From positions 11,028,748-11,092,747 of the forward strand of contig NC_072464.1 in NCBI RefSeq assembly GCF_027596085.1: DNA of 64,000 nt, written 5' to 3'. The position numbers were made by a program, and so were the translations under genes. Position 1 is the first letter of the stretch; every line of letters starts with the position of its first letter. This document shows positions 49,090-63,053 of this stretch, piece after piece. Source of the DNA: Anoplopoma fimbria. Its lineage: Eukaryota > Chordata > Actinopteri > Perciformes > Anoplopomatidae. The notes beneath the pieces were generated by a model. It was given only the letters and a program-made list of their open reading frames with translations, made no database searches and was not told where the DNA came from.

Positions 49090-49189
49090 NNNNNNNNNNN
49101 NNNNNNNNNNNNNNNNNNNNNNNNNNNNNNNNNNNNNNNNNNNNNNNNNNNNNNNNNNNNNNNNNNNNNNNNNNNNNNNNNNNNNNNNN
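49090..49189. other. Assembly gap (100 N)
   Basis: Exactly 100 N characters, the usual filler for a gap of unknown size. It lies in the flank of nqo1 copy C, at the point where the next repeat unit would be expected. Confidence 0.99.
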
Positions 49190-49377
49190 TGATTTCAGTT
49201 GTGTACCAGCTCTTAACCTCGTGTTGAGTTAATCCAACCCTCCCCTTGTAAAAATGCTATTTTCACCAAATTACTCTACTACTTTTAATAAGACACAATT
49301 CTGCATTTTAATCTTTTTGTATAGTGCCTGGTGGCTCGCTATGCACATTTTGTCCCGCCTCTAGACTGGTATCCTTG

Positions 49378-49530
49378 TTCTGACCCCTCAGATCTGCATG
49401 GCCTCTGGGGAAAAACGCCCTGGTTCTTTCCTCTCCGACTGCTATGATGGGAAAGAGTTTCCAGCTGAAGTCCATTTGAAACCTGCTATAAAGAGTTTTC
49501 CTGACAGTGGGAATCCACCTGGGGAAACCT
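49378..49530 (+). pseudogene. Decayed nqo1 last-exon fragment downstream of copy C
   Basis: The best preserved of the three fragments: CTGACCCCTCAGATCTGCATGG, CCGACTGCTATGATGG, TTCCAGCTGAAGTCC and, further on, GTGGGAATCCACCTGGGGAA, which matches the GTTGGGATCCACCTGGGAAA end of the intact last exon. Internal deletions and frame breaks are present. It extends further 3' than the unit A and B versions and confirms that these fragments come from an nqo1 terminal exon. Confidence 0.8.
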
Positions 49531-52396
49531 CTCTGGCCAAAAAGCTAGAGAAAACTTCTCTATTGCTTCTGCACATGCAACAAAGCTTAATTTCTTACTG
49601 ATTCCTATGGAAAGTTTGATTAGAATGTTTGGGTGGGCTAAGTTGTGGGCACTTTTGTTTTGAACTGCTTATTTTGAATGATTCAATCATCTCACATGCC
49701 ATCTGGTTGAAGCTGAAGTGTTCTCTTCCTTGTGTATAGACATGTTGATGACAAAGGAGTCTGCTTGCAAGCAGGTTTGAGCTCTACACAGCAACATAAG
49801 TGGCTGAGCACTTTTCCCAGAGAAGCAGCTTTTGTTTGGGTATGGAGGAAATGAGATCGGGGTTGGGTTGGGTGGGGTGGCGTGGGGGAGCACACTTAAG
49901 GAAATGGCCTTGCACTCTGATGTCCAGACCACAGCCTGTGACATGTAGCAACTCAGCAGTGTGTATATTTTGCAGCTGAGGTTTCACAAGGTCACTATTT
50001 GTTTGTCTTCAGTCGGGTCCAGTTTTATAATCACATGTCCCTGCAGCTTAAACATGTTGAGATCTTTTCCTTATTTTGCTGTCAAAAAGCTGAAGAAATT
50101 CAGTGATCCTGAGCTATCCAGTAACCAAAATAAGACATTTAATATCTGTTTTTTAAAATTGTGCCGAGTTCTTTCAGCTGAACACTCTGCTCCCACATGA
50201 GAGGAGTCGTAGATGACAGCCCGGTTAAATCATGCTTTGAGTGTGAAGTGTTTGAACAGTATGACTCAGTCTGCACTAATTAGCTTCATCCTTATAATTA
50301 AAACACAAACTCTGCATCTGTAGATCTACACAGAAAAACATATCCCTATATTGTCAGTATGACCTTTAGGAGTTTGCTTTATATATGCATCATTGACCCA
50401 GACAGAAAACCATAGTTTGTGATTGTATTGCTGGGTTTTGGGGCATTGAGTGTTTATGTTTGTAAGGCTTTCACCACAGTCTCTGATCTGCTGTCCATCC
50501 TGCTTTCCCATTGTCCATCCCAGTTTTCCCACCCTGGGTGCAGAGAAGGCCATTTTTGTCCGGTTCAATGGGAGGAAGTGGGCAACCTTTAATACCAGAT
50601 ACGGAACAGAGTCACAGGAAAAGCAGTCCTGCCACACTGAAAGCTACACACGATCATTCAGATAAAAATATAGCAATGTAATTCAGGCTAAGCCTGTAGG
50701 TTGAGCGAAACTGGATATTTGTATTAGCAATCTTAAATCTTAAGCCAACTTTAAAGCTCTGGTGCTCCAAGACAAAAAGCACTTTTAGACAAAAAGATCT
50801 ACACTACTACTCATGTCTATCAGCTTAGCTTAGCATAAAAAACTGGAAACAGGGGGAGCAACTACCCTGCTTTTTCACAGAATTTCAAACTATTCCTTAA
50901 AAGGACTGTAATAAAGTTTAAAATCCAAATATGAAAATGATATGCATAAAGACATTATCCCTAAAAACTGAACTGTTGGCCGTGCTGAGCCAGATGTGAC
51001 TTATTTTTCCTTCGTTTTGGATGTTTTGATTAGGCCGTAAATGGGTCCCTGTGTTTGCACCAGATGTCATAGGGTTAACAGCAGGCCAGCCATTAAACAG
51101 AATGACCCAAAACAGACAGAAAAAAGAGGGAGAAAGAGAGGGAGAGAGAGAAAGATGGCAAAGAGCAGGAGAAAGAGAGAAAAAGCTGAGCAATGAGGCA
51201 AATTATTTATATCAATCATCCTCTCACTCTTTCAGAGACTACATTAAAATCCAATCAATTTTACCTCAATGAAAACTACAGCTTGTCGAACTTTGCCTGT
51301 GTGCATGAGAGCATGTGAGAGAGTGAATCCATGTGTGCATATACATGAGGAAAGTGAGGCTCAGTTCAAGGCAGTTATATTAAGATTGGCAGCAGGAAAG
51401 GTTTGTAGTGAAGAACTGCACTTGTGTTTCCCTTTATGCTTTAATTGAAGTTCTAACTGCCCCCTTTACCTTTACCCCTTTTTCGTACCACAGAGTGTCC
51501 ATTGTACGATCTCCATCATTGTGAAACCGAGGAATTCACTCTGACATCTGAGCACAATCATCCCTGAAACTACACCAATCAGAGTAGCCTCTTAAATCAA
51601 GTTATTCTTGCAGCAGTTCCCACTATCGTTGTTAAGGAAAAGGATTATGAGATAATAGTCCAATAAAACACCTCTTATCATTTCCATTATGTGGACATTT
51701 TCAAAATAGTTTCATTTCAGGGAGTTACTTACCATACCTGAGACGCAATTAAACATATCTGAGGCTGAACAGCCTTTGGCATGAGAGGAGATTAAGCATT
51801 TTATTGGTTTATTTTCTCATAAATTTAGAGTGTAAACTACTTGCATGAGTATCTGAAAAAGATACATTTCTCACGGGGCTATGTTTGTGATCACAGCCTG
51901 AACAGCTGGTCAGATAAAATGATAAAAAAAGGGCGGACTAAAGCAGCTGTGGAGGAACAGGACCACAAATAGAGCCAAGGAGCTCTTTATACAAGGTCCA
52001 AAAAAGGATAGAAAAACACGGGTGAAAAAATAATAACAATCACTGCCTCCTTCCTCTTTTCATGAACTTCTGCAGGATGTGTCTTTCATGCCTTGGTCTT
52101 TTCATTCTCATCCTCATCCTTCTTTTGTGTTGTTCCTCTCCTCTCACCAGTGTGAAAATGCACAGGAAACTTTTACCACAATGGGACTTTCACAGATCTT
52201 TTGCTCATTAGGGATTTGAACGCTCACTCCCGAAGTGTTCCTCCGGGGAAACGGACTGTATTTTACCACATACAAGAAAACAAGCACACACTTTCACAAC
52301 TCATCTGTAATATAAATGATCTGCTAACAAATCAATGCTCATCACTCCACACACCCAGTTAAACACCAAAGGTTGTGAAGCAATTGCACTTGTTGG
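49531..52396. other. Intergenic DNA, no gene seen
   Basis: No exon similarity was recognised on either strand. At about 50818-50907 there is a relic with TTAGCTTAGCATAAAAAACT-GGAAACAGGGGGAG and a terminal CAAACTATTCCTTAAA. It is the opposite end of the percomorph repeat listed at 11970-12520. An AG-rich run lies near 51125-51185. Confidence 0.55.
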
Positions 52397-52740
52397 CCTT
52401 TAATTGAAGAATAGTTTGCCACTAACTTTAAAATCTTCCATCTCAATTAATGCCTTTAAAACTCATCTAAAGACACATCTTTTTTTTAAAACTCTTTTTT
52501 ATCATCACAAAGACATGATTGTACTGTTTTTATTAGTCCGTACTTTATTTTGTTTTGTTGTTTTGTTATACTATGATTTAATAAAGACATTCTATGTTTT
52601 TCTTCAATAAACTAAAATTCTCTTATTTATGCCTTTTTATTTTATTTGATCATTCTTGCGTTTCATTCAGTCTTTTTGCACTTTGGTCAACGTTTGTTGC
52701 TTTTAAATGTGCCCTATAAATAAACGTGACTTGACAAATC
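52397..52740 (+). mobile_element. 5'-truncated L2-type LINE tail
   Basis: Plus-strand translation NSLPLTLKSSISINAFKTHL-KTHLF is the C-terminal end of an L2-type reverse transcriptase. It is followed by a T-rich 3' UTR ending GTGCCCTATAAATAAACGTG. Only the last few dozen codons remain. Confidence 0.72.
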
Positions 52741-55700
52741 AGGCTCCTGACACATACTTCACTCAGCTCACCTGCGCTGTGCAACTTTGAAACACTTACA
52801 CGGAAGGCCTGCCATCATGGATTTGATGAATGAACGGACATCAGGCTATTGGCCTCCATTCATGCTCTGATGTATGGAGTGTCTGGTGCTGGCAGGCTGA
52901 TGTGAGCCAGCAAATCTGTTTCGTATTTAGGAGGTTTGAGTGTGGCTGGGAGGTTCGGGGAAGGCTCTTGGTGGTTTGGGGCGTCAGAGTGACAGGACTG
53001 AAGTCAGCCATTATGCTCCTCTCTAAATCCTTTTCTATATTGTAATAAGAAGCAGATCTCCGCTATCTCTACAGCCTTTGTAGAGATGGGAGAAACAGAC
53101 ACATGGTGAACACAGTACATCCTGTCCCTCACTTCTGTTTGATCCCTTGCTCCCACGTTGATTCCTCTTCTCTCTCTATCTCTGATCCAATCTTCTTTCT
53201 GGCTTTTTTTTTCATATTTCTCCCACTGTCACACATTGGTATGAACAATGAAAGACTACAAATGGCCTCACATGTTTTTGTCTTTAATTAATAGATGTAG
53301 CTGAAGCTCAGGGTTACAGAAGAGAGTCTGACAAAAGCCTAGATGAATGGGAGTGCGAGTGCCCCTCACGAGAAGCTCCAGGCACACAGGGCTCAACTCC
53401 AGATGCTGCCTTGGTTGCCACATCCTGGCCATAATCCCCCTGCAATGTCACATTCGCTTGTGTGTATGTGATCGGTGGGGGGACCGTGAATGGGAACCAC
53501 ACGGGACAGAGAAAAATGGCTTGAGGTAATTTTCCATCACACGTTGCTCTGGTGATTTTGATCATTTCGTGCCGCAGGGTCAGTTCTAAAGGACATGATA
53601 TTTACAGTGTATCGCCATTTAGATCTTTTCCCATTAAAGCGAGACAGGCTTCATTCTGCTGTTTATCTACATTTTTTATTTTATCATCTTGTTTGAGTGC
53701 TGTAGAGTCATGTTTATATCCAATAAAGCCTGCATTGTTTAGCTTTCCCCGAGTGCTTGCAAATGGAACGAAGCTTGTGTATGTTAAATCGACCTGTTTA
53801 CCATTGATGCAAAGTTTCAAACTCAAGTTAAACCATGAACTTGATTCCAGTGAGGTTTTCTTGCGTAGCCATGGGCTAGCAAGGCAACACCTAAAGGGAG
53901 TGTAGCCTGTGAAGCTATTGCTGCAGGCTTCTCCAAAACACAAGCACATTCCTGAAGTGCTGATGGTCCATTTTTCATTTAGTGTGACAGAACAATAGGG
54001 GGGAAAGTTAGCCACCTTATCTGTGACCTCCATGTCAGTAGCATGGAAAGGCAGCGTGTTGTGAAGCATACATCAGGATGGTCAGGATAGGATTACTAGA
54101 TTAGAGCTACAGCCCCAAGGGAACACAGCAAGACAGACACCTTCTCGTGCAGCCTGTGGACAGATTATGTCATTCACTAATCCATAGTGGACACTCACTG
54201 TCCCTTGGAGCAAGACGTTACCTCATATTTTACCCATCTTATTTGATCCCAATGACCTGTCAGCTGGCTCACGTTAATGAACATGGTGTGTGTTTGTGTG
54301 TAAGAGTGCTGAATGGGGGGGGGAACAGAAACCTGTAAGGCTTGGGGGAAACAGAACCTGCGTGTTTGAGTTACTGCTGCGAGCAGAGATGATGGACAAA
54401 GGTAATGGACTGTATGAGTCACAGCCGGTCATGGTCAACATCTTAGCATGAATTCACTGACAGATTCAGTGAGGTCAAAGAAAGACAAGGACAAAAGAAA
54501 CAAGCAAAGAGAGAGAGAGAGAGAGAGAGCTCTGCAAGGCAGTGAAAGAATGAATTTGTAAAAGGCAAAACATTTTAAGGCTTCTATTATCAGTCTTTTT
54601 TGGATGGCAAAAAGTAGATGATGCGTTCAATGGATTATGGAAATGCCTTTGCCAAATAAATTCTGACCTACAACATTTAACTCATATCATTGATGTGCCA
54701 TTTCTGCTGACTGTGTCTTCCTGGATATTAGCATAACTTGCATACATAAAAGAACAATTAAAATGTGCCTAATTGAAAGAAATTCATGAAGACCTCTTGA
54801 CATTTTTCTCCCATAGATGGGTAAGATGGCCAAGGGAACTTCTTCTATTTCTGGTTCTTAACCTCTACTTCTTCTGCTCTGTTAACAGGCAGATTACAGC
54901 CATGTGTAGCCTATACTGCCAACTTCTGACCAAACTATGCTGTAGCTGAGTTTACACATGCCAAGCCAGTTGATGGAAACATGCATTACTTTTGTTATGA
55001 CATTTCAAAAGTTAAAACTGACAATTGAATGGAAACACTGCAATGTATCCTGACTTTGGTGATCCTCTGAAATTTCCTCTAGCCCCATCGTGAGGTGAAC
55101 TTTAGATATTTTCTGAACAGAAATTTGGATTCCCTGTCTTTTCATCTCGTGCCTCTAGTGTGCAAAATACCCGGTGGCAATCATGGGATCCCGTCTTGTG
55201 AGCATGCCAGCATGTTGATATTAGCATTCAGCTCCAGTACAGCCTCACAGAGCTCTTATCGTGGCTGTAGACTCTTTTGGTTATCATCAAATGATTATAA
55301 AGGTCTTGCAAATATCTAAAAGGCCAACCACTCTACCTGCACAGCACCAAATGGCAGACAGACACGACAGCAACTAGCTGATGAACATGCATCATTTAGC
55401 AGAGTCTGATATTTCCATTTAGAAGATTTAGAACAAACAATGCAGATCTTAAAGGAGAGCGAATATTGGACTTACATTTGCTTCACCATAGTTCATCATA
55501 TCAACTTAAAAAATGGTGATATGTCAGTACACCTTGTTTCTGTTGCCCACAAGTGGCCAAAACAACTGGTTTAAGAAATTGTTAGTTTAACATTCCTGTT
55601 TAACACAAAGCTTCTTAGTATCTTCTCACTTTTTTGTATGTTTGACATTTGAGCAGTTCTCAGGTTTCAGTGACATTGGAGGGGCTAGTGTGAGGGATGC

Positions 55701-57325
55701 TCTGTCAATGTGAGGAATGCCTTGGTTGCTACATTCCCCGACAGGGACGCGCTCTTTATGCCAAACACACACCTGCATGAACATATCCCTGAGAAACAAA
55801 AGATCACCTCATCACAAGCTCGCAGAAAACCTGCAGTGACAAACCCTGGCTCAAAAACCCCAAGACAAAGCCCAACGGAACAAATGGCTGCCAATCTTTT
55901 GTCCTTTGAATTTATGTTACTTCCTGGTGTTCACACACTCCATCTCAGGCTCCAACCTCTCTTTGTGAGCACTGCTTTCAGCCTCACTCACACAGGCCCT
56001 CATCCACCTGAAAGATAATTGTAAATGAATAAGTAATTTAGGGTAAGATGACTGAGGTTAGAAGAGCAAGGGATAAGGAGGAATGTGAGGGAGTAGAGAA
56101 ATTCAAGAGGGAGCCTCAGAGCAGGAGGGAGGGCGACAGTAAAGATAGTAAAGATGTGGTTGAGAATGAGTTTGGGAAGGACCCTCTGAATGGAGATTTG
56201 CACCAAAATAGATTGTGTCTGTCAGACCCCCCACCGTGATGCAGGGCTAGACTACAATAGAAATGGCAGCCATAAGAATGACTCTCAATGTTTCTTCCTC
56301 TGTCTTCCTCAAATTTTCTCCCCCTCCCCCATCCCCCTAATCATTATTTTACGTCATCGCCACCTTGTTTCAGTCTTTCAGTTGCCAACCCTTTGCCATC
56401 TCCTTAACTCTGTGTGAAAATATGTATTACGAACTTGGCCTTGACTTAAATCCAGCAGGAAAAGTTGAAAGGGGTCATATTGTTTGAATGCACTCTCCAA
56501 AAAATGAAGGTCCCTCACTAATGTTTGAACAGTGGACAAATAAACCTCTGGATGTTGTTTTGATCAGGAACACATGTAGAGCAAAACTGGTGTCCTATGT
56601 ATAGTTTTGATACAAGTAGTAGAATTACAGCTTTGAAAAATGTTATTGAAATGATTGAACCTGCATTAATAGTTTTTTTTTTCAGAAACAATCTAGCAAA
56701 TCAACATTGACCTTTGACCTTTTAAGTTGATACGGAAAAACTTTTTAGCAAACAGTTGCCTATTTACATACCCAGCAGACACAAAGCGACATCATTATTA
56801 ATTTGGAGTCGTGTTCCTGGCCAACTGATGATTGTGTTTAACATTAACTCTCTTTTAGCTCTGTTTTAATTCTCCACCAACTGAGGAAAATATCTGGCAC
56901 CTTAGGCTCTAAATTTGACTGCTGCTTAGAGCTGCAAGTAGCATGGGTTTATTAGAGCTTTTCAGCTGTAAACAGCTGCCTGCTGCTTTTGAAAACAACT
57001 CTGATAGAATGATGAGAATGAACCTGTAAAAATGCCATAAAACCAAAACATTTAACCGATAAGAATAATCAAGAAAAAAAGTATGTAGCATTCAATTTAT
57101 AATGAAAGTTTACTTTGAACAGATTCAGGCAGAAGTGTGAAAGTGTTTGGTGTTTAAACATTATTTGATGTTTCCTAATTGTTGTATGTTCATTTTTTTA
57201 TCGTAACCCTTGCTTAATTCAAAAAGTTCTAAGTTATCCGGTTTCATCCGATTCTTATTAGATTTCTTACAAAGAAGATATACTAGCAGACGGTATATGG
57301 TGACCGGATGGCCTTTTCTCAAACA
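52741..57325. other. Intergenic DNA, no gene seen
   Basis: No recognisable exons or RNA genes. Open frames such as 53602..54069 minus and 53552..53905 plus overlap each other and lack family features. A short (GA)n run lies at about 54509-54529. Confidence 0.55.
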
Positions 57326-57454
<129 letters not shown>

Positions 57455-58238
57455 CTGCTGTTCCCAGTCCGGCCTCCCTGTGAATGAGGGCTTCAGAACA
57501 GAGGTTTGCAGCAGTCTGCAGGGCTACGGATGCTTATCAGAAAGGCTTACAAATCCCCCCTGATGCTCCTGATATGGAGGACAATGGGTATGCGTGCGTA
57601 GTGGGAGCTCTCTTTTAAGCCTCATTGAAACTGACTTCATACTCTGCTCTTTAATGAGGTCAGAGTATGGCCTGCTGGCTGCATTTCATCACTGAATACA
57701 GGGCATGCAGTCATAATAAACTTCAGTGGTGTGACCTGAACAAGTCAACAATATATTTTTCCTAAGAAAAACATACTGGACATACTGCACCTGAAGTCAA
57801 TACTTCAATCATTGGACATGACTTCAGGAGAATACTTTCACTTATGAGCTCTATAAAGTATATTATCAACAAATCAAACATAAAGAATGTGTATGTTTTT
57901 TATAAATTCCACAGTGCGTTCTTTTGTGACTCTGTCTTTGTATTGAACTTGGGGTTAATTGCCCTGGTGGGAGCAGCTGTGAGGCCACCAGCATTGCAGG
58001 TGAGTTTCAACGGCTTTCAGTAAAAACATGAGCCTCCCACAATGCTTTGTGCTGCTTCCAGAGGATGTGCCTGAAATGAGACTGAATAAGGCTCAAACAA
58101 CAATGAAACAAAAAGGCTTCAGCAGCTGATGTTGTTCATAGTTCCAAGACAAGCATTGCATCAATAAAAGAAGTAAAATTATTATCCCATTTACTCCTCA
58201 ATTTGGTCAAAATTGGATTAAAATATAGACTCAATCAT

Positions 58239-58825
58239 GAGTATAGTTTTTGGGGTAGTTCGTTGTTCAGAGGCTATTTTCCGTTACATCAGTGGGGCTT
58301 GGTGTTGGGTTTAACCCGTCTGGTGGTTTTGGGTGGAAGCAGAAATCAGATGTGGTTTACTGACTGTCTGCAACTCTGGTTTCATATTAAGGTAACTGGG
58401 GCAGGGCACCTTGTAATATGGTTTAATGTGGTTAATGTGTATTGTGCATCATATTTATTATGCATTTATTCTATATATTGTGATTTTTTTAGGTTGAAAT
58501 TATTGTATAGCAGTTGCTAGATCATCCTATGCAATTTATGAAGCTATAATATTTGAGGAAATATTTACAGTCTCAATACATCATATAACTGTGATGTTTT
58601 TATTAACATGATTACAGCCCCCTTTTCTACTGATTTCATGCTTTACATAAATTATATGATTGAGACATATATGTATATATGGTTATAGACATAGACCTGC
58701 ATGCAATATAAAAATAACTGGAATATGGAAATATACAGTGAAATTTAGAATGTTGTATGAATTTATTATTATGTATCATCATTTATTATGTATTATTTGC
58801 CTGTACAAAGCAGTCACTAAATAGG
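58239..58825 (+). repeat. Direct repeat, first copy
   Basis: A unit of about 585 bp beginning AGTTTTTGGGGTAGTTCGTT and ending GCAGTCACTAAATAGG, followed at once by a second, shorter copy. No protein or known element was recognised in it. Confidence 0.85.
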
Positions 58826-59161
58826 TAGTTTTTGGGGTAGTTCGTTGTTCAGAGGCTATTTTCCGTTACATCAGTGGGGCTTGGTGTTGGGTTTAACCCG
58901 TCTGGTGGTTTTGGGTGGAAGCAGAAATCAGATGTGGTTTACTGACTGTCTGCAACTCTGGTTTCATATTAAGGTAACTGGGGCAGGGCACAAGGAGTTG
59001 CCCTTGTAATATGGTTTAATGTGGTTAATGTGTATTGTGCATCATATTTATTATGCATTTATTCTATATATTGTGATTTTTTTAGGTTGAAATTATTGTT
59101 ATTATTATGTATCATCATTTATTATGTATTATTTGCCTGTACAAAGCAGTCACTAAATAGG
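58826..59161 (+). repeat. Direct repeat, second copy with internal deletion
   Basis: Begins with the same AGTTTTTGGGGTAGTTCGTT and ends with the same GCAGTCACTAAATAGG. It lacks about 245 bp of the middle of the first copy and has an extra 11-base segment (ACAAGGAGTTG) after GGGGCAGGGC. The two copies are otherwise nearly identical, so the duplication is recent. Confidence 0.85.
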
Positions 59162-59880
59162 TATTTTCAAAATATACAGTTTCTGAAGTTTGCATGTACT
59201 ATAATATATCATTGTATTATGGTACATGATTCCAATTTACTAAAAATGTCATCATGATAATAATAATATAAAATATTATGCCATAGAAAGAATACTTTAA
59301 AAGGAATAATAACTTATAGACCTCTGCATTCCAGGTTAAATCTTGTGGCAACAAACAGTTTAATGCATAATACAATTATTTAAATATTTTATTGTGAATA
59401 TATATTTATTGGCCTGATCATAATACAAATGATTTTAAAAGACCACAGTTGCAGAACATGTTTGCAGCATCTTAACAGGTGAGAGTGTCATTTAAAAGGC
59501 TTTGTGATTGTCTTTCCTAAATTTGCATAATATCAGGTTATTGCATTGTTCCTTAAAAACATTACACCCTTTTCTATGATACACTGGTAATGAATGAGCC
59601 ACACTGCATGCCATAGTATAGACACGTACAGACTTGCATTCCATAAAATGTGCAATGATGTAAGAAACACATGTTCAACAATGTTGTATTTAGTTTTATT
59701 TATGGAGAGTGGTAAACAGGAAATTCCACGTGTTCTTTTTTTTATTTCCTCCTTGGCCGAAACTCAACGGACTGCTTGCCGTTTATTGAACGCCTGAGGT
59801 GATGCCATGCCAATACGCATAGTTGTTAGGACCAGCCTTGGAGGCGTTTCTCCTCTGAGTTTTGGCAAGTGCAGAACAAG
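59162..59880. other. A/T-rich intergenic DNA, no gene seen
   Basis: No coding features. The stretch leads into the candidate ackr3 promoter. Confidence 0.5.
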
Positions 59881-60033
59881 GAACAGGCTCAGATTCATTG
59901 AAGGACGCGGAGGGTAGCGCACACACGATTACCACAGTGGAGTTGACGTTTTCCCTCAGCACCAAAGCAAAACCAAAACAAATCTGTTCTTACTAAAGAG
60001 AAGACTTCAGCGAGGGATCAGGAATCAAAACAG
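59881..60033 (+). promoter_or_regulatory. Candidate ackr3 promoter and untranslated first exon
   Basis: A good donor, AAAACAG|GTAAGCTGCC, lies at 60033/60034 on the plus strand. It is 2.95 kb upstream of the acceptor that precedes the ackr3 coding exon. Vertebrate ACKR3 has a non-coding first exon and a single coding exon, so this fits. The upper boundary and the transcription start are guesses. Confidence 0.4.
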
Positions 60034-62984
60034 GTAAGCTGCCTATGTGGGATGATTTGGGGACAAGATAAGATTGTCAGTGTACAGGTAGTTTCTCGGC
60101 TTTCTAACACTTAAAAAACAGAGATGCTCGATACCTGCGAGAATCACTGCGTACTGCATAGATGAAAAATATACTTAATTAGTTTCCATCCAACAACTTT
60201 ATTAACTCCTATTATTGCAGATGAAAACTGGGATCAAAATATAAGCTCATTTTTGTTAATGAAATAAAGCAGGAAGTTCCTATAATAATATACCATCATT
60301 TATCACATTTAAGTGTCATTTTTGTAGTTCTCCATCTTCCTAGCGTGCCTCTGGGCTGTTTATTTGCCTCGACGCTCAACCACGAAATGAGGCTACTGTA
60401 TACCAAGCGGACATCTGATAAGAGAAGTTTGTTTCCAGCCTGATATAAATCAACAATGGCAACAATGACATTGTATGTGTTCGCCGGCAACAGCAATCTT
60501 GGGTTTTTCGCTGGACTCGGCGGTGCGTAATAACGCACAAGGGAACTCTTTTACTGGTTATCTACGCGAAAAACCTGAAGTCCTGTGTTAAAAGGCAAAT
60601 ATTTGATCCCCCTTCAAACTAAAGCCAGTACTTACAGGGAAAACTTCTGACAAACAAGCTGCACCTGCACCATTCATGTCGGCAGCATTAGCACATGAAA
60701 ATCGCCTTCAATCGCTTTTATTTGCTGTGTATTGAGTAACAAAAGACGTTTTCAGCTCATTTGTAACTGGATGCTCTCGAGCTGAAAAGAGGAGAAACTG
60801 AGAGTGAGAGAGAGAGAGAGAATGACAGGAGAGATAGAGATAGAGAGAGAGTGAGAGTGAGGGAGAGAGGAGATGGGCTACATGGGTCCTCTCTGTTATC
60901 TGATGGTGTGGGTGTTAGAGGTTAATTAGCTTGAAGCCTGTGGGGCTACCTGGCACCTCCAGGTATTTTCCATATAATATAAGGGAATTAGACAGAGGCC
61001 ATTGTGAGGGATTATCTCAGCAAAATCCCTCTATTAGAATGAATAGCACTTTCCAGTGTCTCAAAATAATTGGAAGTAGAATTAAATGTCATGTTTCTTA
61101 CATTTCTTGAAACTGCCTTAGGAGATCCGTTACAAAGTATAGGTACCATTGATTATTTAGTTATGGGAAAAATTAGCATTATTAGCTAAATAATCCGTTA
61201 CAGACAAGAGTACTGCATTCAAAATTTAGTACAGCAGTGTTTATCAAATGGCTGTATTTAAATAAAGAAATTCCATCGGCCAATGTTAGACGTGGGTGAT
61301 AAGTACAAAACCTTCGATCACATATATGTTATTTATATTTCAGTTTCATTTTAATAGATACAAATACAGATGGGCATGTCTGTTTTTGGCTAATAAAGTG
61401 AATTAAATACCTGCAACAATAACATTGAAGCAAAAATCATACAAATCTAATATTTCCTTTAAGCAGTCCAGCTCAGTAAAAAGCATCTTGAAGTTGCAGC
61501 TGTAGAGTACATTTTCAAAACTTTGCATATACTATACTTTTGGGAAATTTTAATATGTGGAATGTTATCATATTTTACAATATGATCATATGTTTTGTAT
61601 GTATAACATTTTCTAAGCTGCAAAGTAACTGGTAAATGTAGCTGTCGAACATATTTTGTGGTTTAAAAAGGATATTTGCCCCTGAAATGTGGAGTAGAAG
61701 TATAAAGTAGCATAAAATGGAAATACAAAAGTTAAGTGATAACAGATAACAAAATGAGACATAACTCATTCCAGACAGCTGCACATCTTAATAAGTTCCA
61801 GGTGTCCTTGTATACATTTTCACTTTACCTTTTTCTTTCATCATCCTCTGTGACTTTGTGCCAATTATCCTGTGTACAGCACAAATCTCCTGCACAGACA
61901 GATGTGTGAAGCGGTCACATTTCACTGTTTTCCGGCATGCTGTGTCACCCAGTGGTCGGTGACCCTCGTTTTAACCTCGGACGGAGCATTTTGCAGGCGT
62001 CAAGACTCCCGCAGACTTCTGCACACAATTCACTCCGTGGGCGTACAAGTCAGTCAGGGGCAGCAGCGGGGTTAAACCTCTCGTGTTCTGGTTTTGATCT
62101 ATTACCTTTCACCTCTGATCTTTCACACTGTGGCAGGCTGCCAGTTAGGGGAGCTAAGAAAGACATTACAGCAGAACATTGGGAGTGTAGGCCATGCAGG
62201 GTTTCAGTGGTATTTCAGGCTCAAACGAATCACGCCAGGTTATTAGCATGCCAAGCTGCTCCAGACGACTCTGTGAACTTGCATATTGCTTCAGACACCT
62301 TACTCATAGATTTAATGTATCCTGTATTTGAAATTGTGTGCATGTGTTCCCAAGTTATGAGACTCAGATGTTGTAAAATGACGTATTCGGGGTTATGACC
62401 AGCCTTTTCTTTGATCATCTGGGTGGTGACAGCTCCTCTTTCACCCTCTCCTTCAAGAGTAGAAGAGAAACATCAGATTTTTTACTTACTATAACAAGCA
62501 TGTTAAAGGAAAACATGGCATCGGGTTTCCCACCCTGACCAATGCTTTATCTTGGAATGCTTGGAACTCTCCGGAAATACACCGTGTTTGGATTTCTCGA
62601 ACCCACTTCCTTATGTCTAATCTGCACTCTGTGCTAGTGGAGCTAATGTAAACATTTATAGTACTGCCCCCTGACTGCACATCAACCACAGAGAACTTAT
62701 ATGTTTGTGACACGGCAACAGAGAGCTTCTATTAATTCAAGAGAGTAGTGTTTTAACAAGTTAACCGCATTAAGATTCTTCAGGATCTGGTGGCATACCA
62801 CACGTGGCTTTATGTTTTATTAGCTCATACACTTTGGGTCCACAACGGTAAGATGAATAAGATGAACAGAAAATTGCTTCTCAAGTATGATAACAGAAGG
62901 TAGCATTTAGTTTTGGGATCTTTACCCAGCTAAATGAACAGTATGCTGCAAGAAATGATAAGATGATGTCTTGTTTTTTTACAG
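60034..62984 (+). other. Inferred first intron of ackr3
   Basis: Bounded by the donor at 60034 and a strong acceptor TTGTTTTTTTACAG|GATCTA at 62984/62985. It contains an AG-rich tract (about 60800-60875) and no coding similarity. Conserved regulatory elements cannot be judged from one sequence. Confidence 0.45.
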
Positions 62985-63053
62985 GATCTATCCCAGTCAG
63001 ACGTGGTGTTTATTACCTCCCAGTGGTCTGTGGTCCTCTCCCAGTGCTGAAAA

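Noticed and set aside
53602..54069. 155-codon minus-strand open frame near 53.8 kb
   Set aside because: It overlaps an equally long plus-strand frame, has no recognisable motif, and lacks splice or promoter support.
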